The notes below the pieces were generated by a model. It saw only the letters and a list, made by a program, of their open reading frames with translations, was not told the origin of the DNA and did not search any database. A DNA stretch of 64,000 bases, from the NCBI RefSeq assembly GCF_014200405.1, contig NZ_JACHBQ010000001.1, positions 1,612,001 to 1,676,000 of the forward strand. The letters are read 5' to 3'. This stretch comes from Cryobacterium roopkundense. Its GTDB lineage: Bacteria > Actinomycetota > Actinomycetes > Actinomycetales > Microbacteriaceae. The translations under genes and the position numbers were made by a program. Positions 8,427 to 17,342 of the stretch are shown here, one piece after another (the first letter of the stretch is position 1; each line of letters begins with the position of its first letter).

Positions 8427-9478
8427 CAGAGGCTCCGCACTTCGGGCCGAACCGTCGACAGATCGGTCGAGGGTGCCACGGCGAGTGTTGCGGAGAGCTT
8501 CTCGCGCTCAAACACCAGTGGATCGCCGGCGTCGAGCTGCGCTGTCGGAAGCTGGTCGAGAATGGCCACGGCCACGCGACGCACCCGCTCGCCCGTTTCT
8601 TGGGCGACCTCGCTGGCGCTCTTGCCCGGTACGGAACTCGCCCAGGCCGACACGTACGGGATCGTGTAATCGCTTGTATCCATGCCATGTGCGGCGCCGA
8701 TCATCAGGGCGACCGACTCCGCTTCGACCTCGCCGATCCCGCGATGCGAGATCGTGCCGGCCTCCGGCTGGTGCATCCGGATGTGTACCAGTTCGTGTGC
8801 GAGGGTCTTCACCTGAGCGGCGGCGTCCATATCGGTGCGCACCGAGACCGATCTGCCGGTGAAGTTGGTGAGTCCGTTGGCTCCGCCGAGCGAAGCGGCA
8901 TCCGCTTTCGACAGCAGAGTGAAGCCAGCGTCGCGGACCAGCGCGGCGAGACCATCCCAGAGACCGCGCGGAGCCTCGCCCGTGAGCAGAACCGGGGAGG
9001 GACGTTCCTGAATCGGCTGCCCGGCGGTCTGCGACACGTCCCAGACGTAGGCGGGCCGGGAACCGACCATCTGCTGACGTACAACCTCCCCGGGGCGCGG
9101 CCGCTCGTTTCGGTCGAGCCTGCGCCACGAACTCACGACAGCGGGGGAGGAGGTGGCAAAGCGCGCGGTGACGGGCGCAAAGATCATGTAACCCTTCTGT
9201 CCGGCGACGACGTGACGGCCGAGAGCGTTCCACTGCCGGAACCCGGCGACGTAGCTGGGGACCGCGCTCGACACCATTCCGCTCTCGTGCGCCGCAGAAT
9301 GCTGCGCCCAGATCAGGAGGGTGTTGTTGAAGGACCGCGTGCGGAAGCGGGCGGCGAACTCGAGTGCTTGCTTCCACTCGTTGCCGGTAACCAGAGCTTC
9401 GACAGACGCGACTAGGCGTTCGTGAAGTTCGGTGAGTTTCGCATCTCGCTCCTGCGGCGAGTGCGCTTGCATAGACAT
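8426..9478 (-). CDS. ardC: ArdC-like antirestriction protein with metallopeptidase domain
   Basis: A 350-residue protein. The N-terminal half (about 12-130) matches ArdC-type ssDNA-binding domains: FAARFRTRSFNNTLLIWAQH, the Gly-rich QWNALGRHVVAGQKGYMIFAP. The C-terminal half carries a zinc-peptidase motif HELVH (228-232) with IGEVEAESVALMIG as the third-ligand helix. ArdC proteins travel on conjugative elements and protect incoming single strands from host restriction. I chose ATG 9478 (MSMQAHSPQ), with GGAAGG 8 bases upstream; an extension to 9739 would cross the operator array and overlap the divergent gene. First gene of the leftward operon, so probably controlled by the XRE protein opposite. 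Confidence 0.88.
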   Translation of the reverse strand: MSMQAHSPQERDAKLTELHERLVASVEALVTGNEWKQALEFAARFRTRSFNNTLLIWAQHSAAHESGMVSSAVPSYVAGFRQWNALGRHVVAGQKGYMIFAPVTARFATSSPAVVSSWRRLDRNERPRPGEVVRQQMVGSRPAYVWDVSQTAGQPIQERPSPVLLTGEAPRGLWDGLAALVRDAGFTLLSKADAASLGGANGLTNFTGRSVSVRTDMDAAAQVKTLAHELVHIRMHQPEAGTISHRGIGEVEAESVALMIGAAHGMDTSDYTIPYVSAWASSVPGKSASEVAQETGERVRRVAVAILDQLPTAQLDAGDPLVFEREKLSATLAVAPSTDLSTVRPEVRSL

Positions 9479-9568
9479 AGTGATCACCTTCCCGAGGGGG
9501 GCCACGTGCTCGTGGCTGACAGACAGGTGCGCCTCGCCGTGCCAGTGCCCTCGGCGAGGGGAATCGTA

Positions 9569-9674
9569 TTTGAGCATGCTCAAATGGTGATTCTGGATAT
9601 GTTGTATCACCGGATTTGAGTATGCGCAACCCTTGCGTTGGTCATGCTCAACGAGTACATTGGGCACTCTCAAA
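9569..9674. promoter_or_regulatory. Array of four related operator-like palindromes
   Basis: Between the divergent ardC-like and XRE genes lies a perfect 16-bp palindrome, TTTGAGCATGCTCAAA (9569-9584), and three degenerate copies: TTTGAGTATGCGCAAC (9615-9630, 13 of 16 match), GTTGGTCATGCTCAAC (9637-9652, 12 of 16) and ATTGGGCACTCTCAAA (9659-9674, 12 of 16). The last three are spaced exactly 22 bp apart, about two helical turns, allowing cooperative binding on one face. They probably bind the XRE-family protein encoded immediately downstream and control both divergent operons. Confidence 0.75.
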
Positions 9675-9717
9675 GTCCCGCATGCGTTCATTGCTTGAGG
9701 AGTTGAAGGTTCCCGAT

Positions 9718-10200
9718 ATGACCGAAGTCGAAAGCACAACAGCCGCGGAGAATCTCGCGAAGCGCCTCCGCCTGCTGCTCGACGTCGCCGAGGCCGAAAC
9801 GGGCAGCGAGCCGACCTTCACGCAGATCGCGGCGTTCCTAGAGGAGCGCGGCACGAACCTCTCGCGGTCGCGGTGGACCTACATGGTGAACGGCCACCGC
9901 TACGTGCAAGACCCGGCGGTCTTCAACGGCCTCGCCGCGTTCTTCGACGTTGAACCGGCGTTCCTCGCTGGATCCGCGGACGCCGAGACCCCCGCCAAGG
10001 TGACCACACAACTCGATTTGGTGCGGGCAATGCGTGCCGCGCGCGTGAAGACCTACGCCGCCCGCACGCTCGGAGATATTTCCCCGAACGCGCTGCAGGC
10101 GATCAGCAGATTCCTGGATGCAGAGGTTTCGAAGGACCTGCCCGGACGGCCTGACGACTCTGACACAGGTGGAGATACACAGAGGTCCGGAGGGATGTGA
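9718..10200 (+). CDS. XRE-family transcriptional regulator of the element
   Basis: A 160-residue regulator. I chose ATG 9718 (MTEVESTTAAENLAKRL), with AAGG 8 bases upstream; an ATG at 9682 is possible, and starts further left would run through the operator array. Residues about 30-90 form a helix-turn-helix: FTQIAAFLEERGTNLSRSRW with NGLAAFFDVEPAFLAG, as in Cro/C1-type regulators from actinobacteria. The stop is 7 bases before the metallopeptidase start. XRE plus ImmA/IrrE pairs are the classic repressor/anti-repressor switch of mobile elements (known from ICEBs1), so this is likely the element's repressor. Confidence 0.85.
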   Translation: MTEVESTTAAENLAKRLRLLLDVAEAETGSEPTFTQIAAFLEERGTNLSRSRWTYMVNGHRYVQDPAVFNGLAAFFDVEPAFLAGSADAETPAKVTTQLDLVRAMRAARVKTYAARTLGDISPNALQAISRFLDAEVSKDLPGRPDDSDTGGDTQRSGGM

Positions 10201-10207
10201 CGCGGCA

Positions 10208-10672
10208 GTGAACAACGGAGTGACCGTGGCAAGGGCAGTCGATCGACTCGCGTTGGGCGAGACCTTCACCTTCGACCAGCTCGTCAGAGCAGTGCAGCGA
10301 AGTCGCCAACGTGGATTGCGGATAGTCGAACTCGCAGATCTCGGCGATCACGACGGACTGTGCGCCGTCTGGCTCATGAAGGAGAACGAGGATCTCATCC
10401 TTCACGCGCACAGTGACTCCGCGCTACATCGACAGCAGTTCGTGCTGCACGAACTCGCGCACATGATGCTCGGCCACGATTTCGAAGACGACCCCGAAGA
10501 ACCCGACTTCCTTCTGCCTGATATCCCACCGCAGACAAGGCGGCGGCTCCTCAGACGCCAAGACCTGGACACCCCCGAAGAAATCCTCGCGGAGACCCTC
10601 GCCGACAACCTGGCCGCCGCGATCAGGGGTTCGACCATGCATTCCTCGCGGTACCTGGAGATATTCGGATGA
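10208..10672 (+). CDS. ImmA/IrrE-type metallopeptidase
   Basis: A 154-residue zinc peptidase from GTG 10208; in-frame GTGs at 10220 and 10226 are alternatives. The zinc motif HELAHMMLGH (81-90) and the downstream EEILAETLADNLAAAIR helix supplying a further ligand are the ImmA/IrrE (pfam06114) signature. Family members cleave a cognate XRE repressor under stress and so derepress mobile genes. Its position directly behind the XRE gene and its 4-base overlap (ATGA) with the next gene support that role here; the repressor as substrate is inference. Confidence 0.88.
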   Translation: MNNGVTVARAVDRLALGETFTFDQLVRAVQRSRQRGLRIVELADLGDHDGLCAVWLMKENEDLILHAHSDSALHRQQFVLHELAHMMLGHDFEDDPEEPDFLLPDIPPQTRRRLLRRQDLDTPEEILAETLADNLAAAIRGSTMHSSRYLEIFG

Positions 10673-11679
10673 TTACCGGCATCGTCTCCGTGCTCATGTG
10701 GCTCCTCGTCGCGAGCCTGCTGATCTTGCGACGAGGTAGAGCCGAGCGCAACATCACGTATGCCGCCCTCACAATCGCGATCGCGATGACGTTGAATGCC
10801 GACGCGCCGTATCAGGCGCTCGATAGCCTCGCCGGGGGCACCAACGTAGTCACCCTTCTCGCGGATGCCGCGTTGATGGTCGGTGTGTTCTTCCTCGGCC
10901 GTGGTGTTCTGAAGGCTTCCGACCATCAACCGCGGGCGGTCCAGATTGCGCTGGGACGGTCGGCGCTCGTGGGGGCACTGGTCGGTGTGGTCGTTGCCTT
11001 CTCTTTCATTGACCGTGGCGAGACCACCACCAGCTTCATGCTTGACATTGGCGACCAACCTGTCGCGGCCACTTATTCGATCATCCAGTTCGCCTACTAC
11101 GGGCTCGTCCTCTCCGCGATGGCCGTACTCGCTGCGCGGCAGCTCCGGACTAGTATCGGCGCCCAGCGTCTGCCGCCGGCATCGTTGCTCCTCGGAAGCA
11201 TCTTCGGCGTCATGTTGAGCGTTGTCGTCGTCACCATGGATGTCGCCCATGTGATGGGAAATCTGGACCTCATGGCGGCCGCCGCTGTCGCCTACGAACC
11301 GCTGCACCTGCTGACGTTCCTGCTCCTCGTGCTCGGGTTCGCCGGGCAGCCCGCTGCCCGCACCGCGCAGGCGCGATCTCGCGAGCGGAAGACCCGGATG
11401 CTCATTGATGGACTCAACCCGATCTGGACTGACGCGAAAAGGGCCCGGCCAGGCATCAGCCAGAACGAGCAGATTGTGTTCGATACGGATGATCCAGAGA
11501 CGCTCCTTCATCGCCAGGTCGTCGAGATTCGCGACGCGCTGATCGACACCCGGGTCGCCTTCGACGTCAGCCCTGAGACCAGGGACCTCGTTGAGTGCGC
11601 CGAGCGGCACCTTCTCGGGGCCGGGCCGAAGGACACAGCGACAGTCGCGTATCGTTCGGCAACCGGACCGCAGCAGTGA
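10669..11679 (+). CDS. MAB_1171c-like multi-pass membrane protein
   Basis: A 336-residue protein with about seven predicted membrane helices in residues 1-232 (for example IVSVLMWLLVASLLIL, ALVGALVGVVVAFSFI, LLLGSIFGVMLSVVVV, LHLLTFLLLVLGF), then a roughly 100-residue cytoplasmic domain with NPIWTDAKRARP and VEIRDALIDTRV. This layout is that of the MAB_1171c family 'putative transporter' with a DUF6545-like tail, common beside XRE and ImmA genes in actinobacteria. A sensor or transporter in a signalling circuit is plausible; no function is proven. Coupled to genes on both sides by 4-base overlaps. Confidence 0.8.
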   Translation: MITGIVSVLMWLLVASLLILRRGRAERNITYAALTIAIAMTLNADAPYQALDSLAGGTNVVTLLADAALMVGVFFLGRGVLKASDHQPRAVQIALGRSALVGALVGVVVAFSFIDRGETTTSFMLDIGDQPVAATYSIIQFAYYGLVLSAMAVLAARQLRTSIGAQRLPPASLLLGSIFGVMLSVVVVTMDVAHVMGNLDLMAAAAVAYEPLHLLTFLLLVLGFAGQPAARTAQARSRERKTRMLIDGLNPIWTDAKRARPGISQNEQIVFDTDDPETLLHRQVVEIRDALIDTRVAFDVSPETRDLVECAERHLLGAGPKDTATVAYRSATGPQQ

Positions 11680-12833
11680 GAGTTGTGTCGGCGGTCGCTG
11701 GAGCCGTGGTTGCTGCTGGCCTGGCGCTCGGAGGACTCGGCCTGGTGATCGCAAGGAGCCTCACGGCCCCGGTCGGTCCGCGAACATACGACCTCACGAT
11801 TCGAGGCGTGGACGACTCGGGGGAGCGACCCGTCGTCATCCTCGATCGGACCCCGCGCACCGCAGCAGCCGGTGACTACTGCCTCATCCTCGAGAACGGC
11901 GACTTGGTTCAGCTGTCGCGCGAAGTCCAGAACCGCGGGCCTCGCCTCATCGGCCGGAAGGGCGTGGGGGAGCCGCGGCGAGACTTATCAGCGGGTCAAC
12001 GCGCATCCTGGAGCGGCATCTACTTCGCTACCCCAGCGGATGCTGCGCTTGAGTCAACCGATGTCATCGTGCCCACCGATGTCGGCCCTGCGCCCGCATG
12101 GCTCATCGCCCCTCCTGGCGAACCGTCCACCACATGGGCCATCCACATCCACGGCCTCGGAAGCACCCGCGCTGGCACGCTGCGCGGTGTTCAGGTGGCC
12201 TCAGAATCTGGTCTGACGTCACTCGTTGTAACGTATCGGAACGACGGCGAAGGCCCCAGAGTCGGCGCCGGACGATCCGAACTCGGTGCCGCCGAGGTCA
12301 ATGACGTGCGCGCGGCCGTTGCCTTCGCCCAAGAAAACGGCGCCTCCAACGTCATTCTCTTCGGCTGGTCGATGGGCGCCGCCATCGCGCTGCAGCTCGC
12401 CGCAGATGCCCAGTTGCGCGGCATCATCATTGGCCTCGTACTCGATTCACCCATCCTCGACTGGGTCGCGACAATCATGGCAAACTGTACGCGCACAGGC
12501 CTGCCTGCATGGACTGGCGTGCTCGCCATGCCGTGGCTCAAGGTCCGACTCCTGGCTAGAATGACTCGCCTCACTAACCCCGTGGATCTGCCCAGTTTCG
12601 ACTGGATTACGCGCGCCGGGGAGTTGACAGTCCCAACTCTCGTCCTCCACGGTGCCTTCGACACGTCGTCGCCGTTTGGCCTCTCGACTCGCCTCGGCAT
12701 TCTAAGCCCCGGCGTCGTCGACCTTGAGAAATTCAAGGCCGACCACACAATGAGCTGGAACGCAGACCGCACGCGTTGGCGGGCAGCCGTCTCGTCTTGG
12801 TTGGTAGCGCAGCTAGCACCTGGGGATCGATGA
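11676..12833 (+). CDS. Membrane-anchored alpha/beta hydrolase
   Basis: A 385-residue protein. I chose GTG 11676, which overlaps the upstream stop (GTGA); the longer frame from 11595 lies inside the membrane-protein gene. A single N-terminal helix (about 5-28, SAVAGAVVAAGLALGGLGLVI) points to export with the catalytic domain outside. The hydrolase fold shows IHIHGLGSTRAG, the nucleophile elbow GWSMGAAIALQL, DSPILDW, and the late acid/His region LVLHGAFDTSSPFG and KADHTMSWN. Substrate unknown. As fourth gene of the regulatory operon it could process or degrade an extracellular signal, but that is inference. Confidence 0.85.
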   Translation: MRVVSAVAGAVVAAGLALGGLGLVIARSLTAPVGPRTYDLTIRGVDDSGERPVVILDRTPRTAAAGDYCLILENGDLVQLSREVQNRGPRLIGRKGVGEPRRDLSAGQRASWSGIYFATPADAALESTDVIVPTDVGPAPAWLIAPPGEPSTTWAIHIHGLGSTRAGTLRGVQVASESGLTSLVVTYRNDGEGPRVGAGRSELGAAEVNDVRAAVAFAQENGASNVILFGWSMGAAIALQLAADAQLRGIIIGLVLDSPILDWVATIMANCTRTGLPAWTGVLAMPWLKVRLLARMTRLTNPVDLPSFDWITRAGELTVPTLVLHGAFDTSSPFGLSTRLGILSPGVVDLEKFKADHTMSWNADRTRWRAAVSSWLVAQLAPGDR

Positions 12834-13130
12834 GACCCAAATGCCAGTGACCGAATTCGTGCCTGAAGCGCCCGTGCGGTGGGTCTCGTCACCCTCAGCA
12901 GAATGCTGGTCAAGCGCCGCCGGGAGAGACGTGCGAACGGGTCCACCGGATTCCCGAGGGTCCAAGTCGATGGCTTGTGGAGTGGGCGGGACTCGGGCGA
13001 GGGTGCTGGTGGTGGGGCCGTCTTTTCGCCGCTGGCGGCCGGGGTGTTCGAGCTCTTACCAGAACATAGAACGGGCAGGTACTGCCATAGTGGAGAGGCG
13101 CCGTTCTCCGGGGGCGATTTTGGGGGTTGC
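12834..13130 (+). promoter_or_regulatory. Upstream region of the HamA/HamB operon
   Basis: About 297 bases between the hydrolase stop and the HamA start. The frame of HamA stays open through part of it, but those residues are Arg/Gly-rich and look non-coding. It presumably holds the defence-operon promoter; CATAGAACG near 13065 is a weak -10-like candidate. A G-rich stretch just before ATG 13131 may serve as ribosome site. No strong palindrome seen. Confidence 0.35.
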
Positions 13131-13886
13131 ATGACTCAGTTCTCTTTGTGGACCACGCGCGATGATCGCGTAGTCGGGACCCACCGCTTGTCGATCTTGG
13201 AGATGGATGAGAGCAAATTCGATGACGCGGTAGCGGTGTTGATTCCGTCATTCACTCAGCACTACATCAAGCCTGAACGACTTGAAAGGGCCTTGAGGAG
13301 AGGCGGGCGGCGGGCTGAAATTGCTCTGGCTAATCGGACGCCGACGACGAGTCGCACGAGATCAGGTGACTTCGGCGAGATCCTTGGAACGAACTACCTG
13401 AAAGAGGAACTCAACTACATGGCTGTTTTCCGTCTGCGCTGGAAGGATAACGCGAAGCTGCCTATGCGCGGAGACGACCTGCTCGGGGTGCGGGTCAACA
13501 TTAAGAACGAGTTGGAATTCCTTAAAGGCGAGGCAAAGAGCGGTCAGAGGCCGGGCGCCTCCGTTATCTCAAAAGCGCGACAAGCTCTGGACCAGTACAA
13601 CGGCATGCCGAATCCCGTCTCCGTCGCATTTCTTGTTGACCGGCTTGAGGAGAGCGGAGAGGTCGAGCTTTCTGACCGTGTTGATGATGTTATGACGGAG
13701 GAGGGCATAACAGCGGACAATGTCGAGCACCTCCTGTTTATCTTTTCGGGAACGGATGCATCCTCGCTTGTAAACAATGACATTGGAGCGCAGGGTGGCA
13801 GAATTGCCCAGGTCGGGGTAGTCGTGCGTGCTGTTTCGCACCAGAAGTTGATTCAAACCGTATTCGACGGAGTCGTCCATGGCTGA
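13131..13886 (+). CDS. hamA: Hachiman-like HamA (DUF1837) nuclease subunit
   Basis: A 251-residue protein from ATG 13131. It has a PD-(D/E)xK nuclease pattern: GDFGEILGTNYL (Glu83), RGDDLLGV (Asp115/116) and EFLKGEAKSG (Glu134-x-Lys136), followed by the helix SKARQALDQY. DUF1837/HamA proteins share this core and pair with a superfamily 2 helicase in Hachiman, an anti-phage system in which HamA acts as a nuclease effector released by HamB. The gene overlaps the helicase gene by 8 bases, the expected operon arrangement. The related AbpA of the AbpAB system also carries DUF1837, so Hachiman versus AbpAB-like is not settled by sequence alone. Confidence 0.75.
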   Translation: MTQFSLWTTRDDRVVGTHRLSILEMDESKFDDAVAVLIPSFTQHYIKPERLERALRRGGRRAEIALANRTPTTSRTRSGDFGEILGTNYLKEELNYMAVFRLRWKDNAKLPMRGDDLLGVRVNIKNELEFLKGEAKSGQRPGASVISKARQALDQYNGMPNPVSVAFLVDRLEESGEVELSDRVDDVMTEEGITADNVEHLLFIFSGTDASSLVNNDIGAQGGRIAQVGVVVRAVSHQKLIQTVFDGVVHG

Positions 13887-16800
13887 TGCCACAGAGATCG
13901 ACGAGCAGATTCGCAAACGGACCGCCCCTGCATTCCGAGGCAGCCTCTTGGCTCGAGGTCAGGCCCGATCTCTGGTTTGGAGAGATGGACTCGTACCCAA
14001 GGGTGGGCCCAACTTCTCAGATCACCTTTCCTACGATCTGCTCACCTACGGCTACGGTCTACTCGGCGAGGGTCTGCGCCTGATCGATCTTGAGGGCGCG
14101 TCACCGACGACATCGCTCGCTCTCGAGCGGGCTGCGGAGTCATTGGAATCCGTCTTACGAAATGGTGACGGTCAATTACCCGAGCGTGATCTAAACGTTC
14201 TGGTGGCCGCCGCCGCTTACCACGTGGGGGGCTTCGCGGCTCGGGCCTATTCCCTTTTGGATCAGCAAAATTTTGGAGAGGCTCATCCCGCCTCTGGTCA
14301 GGCGCTCGTATTCCTGATGCTTCGGCGCCTAGATCATTTGGAACACCTCGTGTCCCAGACCCTGCCCCGAATGGACGTCGACGTCGAGCCGCCGCTACCG
14401 TCGACGGATGCCGAGCTCCACGAAATGGCCTACGAAGTTCTTGATGACCTATTCCTCCAGGCCATGTCTACAGCTCTCACGGCTTTGGAGCACGGCTCAC
14501 AGGGCCTTCTTCAAGAATCATTGAAAATGCTCGAGGAGAGCGCCGCCCTCGCGGGAGCGGGAGGATACGTCGAGCAATGGTGGATCCATCGGTTGGCACG
14601 ATTCGTATTGGACGGCCTGTGGAGAGCAAGCCTTCACCTTCGGATTCCCCTCGCAGACGATCACACGACCGCGCCGTGGCGATGGGACCACCTGCGCTTG
14701 CTGTTTATCACCAGCCTGCTCAACCGTGAGCGCGCCGAGATTGAACTCTGGCCTTCCCAACTCGAAGCTGCTGAGCAAGTATTCGGCTCGGATGACAGCC
14801 TCGTTGTGTCCTTGCCGACGAGTGCAGGTAAGACGCGCATCGCAGAGTTGTGCATCCTAAAGGCCCTAGCCGAGGGACGGCGTGTGGCCTTCGTTACCCC
14901 TCTCAAGGCTCTTTCAGCTCAGACAGAAAGGTCTCTCTCGAAGACCTTTGCACCGCTCGGGGTCAGCGTCTCCAGCCTGTACGGCGGCATCGGCATGACG
15001 TCTGTTGACGAGGACCTCGCAATGAGCGTCGAGATCCTTGTCGCTACGCCAGAAAAACTCGACTTTGCGATTCGGAGTGATCCGAATCTCCTGGACAACG
15101 TCGGCCTTATCGTTCTCGATGAGGGGCACATGATCGGGACGGGTGAGCGCGAGATTCGCTATGAAGCGCAAGTCCAGCGACTTCTGCATCGATCCGACGC
15201 CAAGACGCGGCGAATAGTCTGTCTCTCAGCCGTTTTGCCGTCTGGTGAGGCGCTCATTGATTTTTGCGGCTGGATGTCAGGTGACGCCGAGCGCGGCCTC
15301 GTTACGAATGAGTGGACCCCAACTCGTCGCCGATTCGGTTCCGTTACGTGGAACGGCACGGTGGGGCGGCTCGAGCTCGAACTCGGCGGCGAGACGGCGT
15401 TCGTCCCAGCCCTTGTAAAGCTCAAACGGGCACCCATCACGGTAAGAAGGAGCCGGACGTTTCCTCAGGATCAGGGAGACCTTACTCTCAGCGTTGCCTG
15501 GGCGATGGCCGACGAGGGGCACTCGGTTCTCATCTATTCCCCGCAGAAGAACTGGGTAGTTTCGCTTGCGAAGAAGGTCGTGGAGCTGATCGGCTTGGGA
15601 CTCCTGACTGACTTTTCGCCGCAATTGACCGACAAATACCGTAACGCGGTGACGGCCGGCGAAGAGCTGTTTGGGGCCCAGCATCCCGTCGTCCAATGCC
15701 TACGTCGAGGAGTCGCCGTACATCACGGCAGCTTGCCGGCCGCTTTCAGGAGCCAAATCGAAGAACTGCTCAGGGAGGGGGCCATTCGGATGACTATCTC
15801 GTCACCGACTCTTGCCCAGGGTGTCAACCTCTCAGCGACGTCTTTGGTCTTTCATAGCCTCTCTGCGATGAGCGGCTCTGATTTCAGAAACGTTGTTGGC
15901 CGAGCCGGGCGCGCTTATGCGGATGTCGAAGGGCTCGTAATCCTGCCCGTATTTGTTGAAGACAAGCGGAAGCAGCGCAGGCAACTCGCCCTGTGGGCCG
16001 ATCTGAAGAGTGGATCCCGCGAAATGGATGTACGGAGTGGTCTGGTTCGGCTCGTCGCCGAGCTATTGAGCGCCCTCCAGATGCGGACCGGTGCCGTCAG
16101 TTTGGCCGAGCAAACTGAATATCTAGTTAATCAGCCAGACCCGTTCAGCTGGGCGAAAGGAGGCGAGTCGTCGGTGGACATTGTCCAGCAGTTGGATGCC
16201 CTCGATATAGCAATTCTGAGTTTGCTCGGCGATGAGGGAGTGCCCGAGGCCGCCCTCCTAGCGACGCTTGACGAAGTGCTCCAGAGTTCACTGTGGAGTC
16301 GAACGCTGAGCCGATTGACCCAAGGCGATCAGGACCTGCGGACGCTGCTGCTGCGCAAACGCGCTACGTACATTTGGGAAAGCACGTCAGCGAACCAGCG
16401 TCGTGCGCTATATCTCGCCGGAATCGGTCTCTCATCGAGCGAAGAATTTCGTGCTGTGCTTCCGAAGCTCGCGTTGGCATTGGAAGCGGCCGAAGTTGCT
16501 GTTGCCGAGGGCAATGAGGACCTCGCCCCACTGGCAATCACAGCGTTCGCCGCTACGGCGTTCCAATGCCAGCCGTTTGTACCGAAAGCTCTTCCCACCC
16601 GCTGGCGGGAGATGCTCACCCAATGGATTAGAGGGGAGGCTCTCACGGTAGCCGAGGACGAGGATCCGCTTGAGGCCATGGACTTCGTGGAAGGTGCCGT
16701 TGGGTATCGCTTGGTCTGGGCACTCGAAGCGGTGCGAGTCATGTCACCACTCTTCGATAAACCCGACCTCGAATCCGATTCCGAAGCTTTCAGTCTCCTA

Positions 16801-17313
16801 GTTCCCGGCAACGTCGTTGCCGCCGTTCAAGCGGGAACGCTGAATACTTCAGCTCAAACAATGCTTCAAGCGGGCCTAGCATCGCGAGAGGTTGCTCGAA
16901 TTGTCGTGGCCGATTTCGCACCCACATTCAGTTCGGTTCAACAAATGACTCTGTGGCTGAAGTCCGAATCCGTCGCACTTTACTCAGAAGAACCGACCAG
17001 TCCTACCTCCAAGTTGCATGACATTTGGTTGTCATTCGTTGAGCGCAGCAGTTTCGAAGTCTCGTCGGCTTGGTCTCGGCGGGAGTATGACTTGGAAGTT
17101 GATTGGTTCGAAGAGTCTCCAACAATTGGTTGGCCCCTCATCGTGCGCCACAATTCACTCGATGTTAGATCGGCCGACTTCACTCTTCTCGGGCATCTCA
17201 GAGAATCGATCAAAGTGGCGCCAGGCCGCCTTCAGGCATACGCAACCGGTCCCACGACCATGCGAGTCGTTCAAATCGGCCCCGATGATGCTCCCTCGAC
17301 TGAGTTCTTCTGA
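13879..17313 (+). CDS. hamB: Hachiman-like HamB DExH helicase
   Basis: A 1,144-residue superfamily 2 helicase. Residues 1-285 are a helical N-terminal region without recognised motifs. Motifs seen: SLPTSAGKTR (Walker A, 311-320), VTPLKALSAQ (Ia), ATPEKLDF, VLDEGHMIG (DEGH, 414-417), LSAVLPSG (III), HHGSLPAAFRSQIEELL (IV region), SPTLAQGVNL (V) and NVVGRAGRA (VI). The C-terminal 400 residues are helical. Ski2-like helicases with this layout pair with DUF1837 nucleases in Hachiman, where the helicase senses damaged or foreign DNA and controls the nuclease. Translationally coupled to hamA. It converges on hsdR with only 29 bases between them and no evident terminator. Confidence 0.78.
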   Translation: MADATEIDEQIRKRTAPAFRGSLLARGQARSLVWRDGLVPKGGPNFSDHLSYDLLTYGYGLLGEGLRLIDLEGASPTTSLALERAAESLESVLRNGDGQLPERDLNVLVAAAAYHVGGFAARAYSLLDQQNFGEAHPASGQALVFLMLRRLDHLEHLVSQTLPRMDVDVEPPLPSTDAELHEMAYEVLDDLFLQAMSTALTALEHGSQGLLQESLKMLEESAALAGAGGYVEQWWIHRLARFVLDGLWRASLHLRIPLADDHTTAPWRWDHLRLLFITSLLNRERAEIELWPSQLEAAEQVFGSDDSLVVSLPTSAGKTRIAELCILKALAEGRRVAFVTPLKALSAQTERSLSKTFAPLGVSVSSLYGGIGMTSVDEDLAMSVEILVATPEKLDFAIRSDPNLLDNVGLIVLDEGHMIGTGEREIRYEAQVQRLLHRSDAKTRRIVCLSAVLPSGEALIDFCGWMSGDAERGLVTNEWTPTRRRFGSVTWNGTVGRLELELGGETAFVPALVKLKRAPITVRRSRTFPQDQGDLTLSVAWAMADEGHSVLIYSPQKNWVVSLAKKVVELIGLGLLTDFSPQLTDKYRNAVTAGEELFGAQHPVVQCLRRGVAVHHGSLPAAFRSQIEELLREGAIRMTISSPTLAQGVNLSATSLVFHSLSAMSGSDFRNVVGRAGRAYADVEGLVILPVFVEDKRKQRRQLALWADLKSGSREMDVRSGLVRLVAELLSALQMRTGAVSLAEQTEYLVNQPDPFSWAKGGESSVDIVQQLDALDIAILSLLGDEGVPEAALLATLDEVLQSSLWSRTLSRLTQGDQDLRTLLLRKRATYIWESTSANQRRALYLAGIGLSSSEEFRAVLPKLALALEAAEVAVAEGNEDLAPLAITAFAATAFQCQPFVPKALPTRWREMLTQWIRGEALTVAEDEDPLEAMDFVEGAVGYRLVWALEAVRVMSPLFDKPDLESDSEAFSLLVPGNVVAAVQAGTLNTSAQTMLQAGLASREVARIVVADFAPTFSSVQQMTLWLKSESVALYSEEPTSPTSKLHDIWLSFVERSSFEVSSAWSRREYDLEVDWFEESPTIGWPLIVRHNSLDVRSADFTLLGHLRESIKVAPGRLQAYATGPTTMRVVQIGPDDAPSTEFF

Positions 17314-17342
17314 TCCTGTCGTTGGCTGCGGCCTGAAATCGG

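Noticed and set aside
10402..11754. Long leftward open frame opposite the 7-TM gene
   Set aside because: Shadow of the ImmA and membrane-protein genes; no hydrophobic or catalytic pattern of its own.
12879..13130. Extended start for HamA
   Set aside because: The additional residues are Gly/Arg-rich and unlike HamA; ATG 13131 gives a normal family N-terminus.
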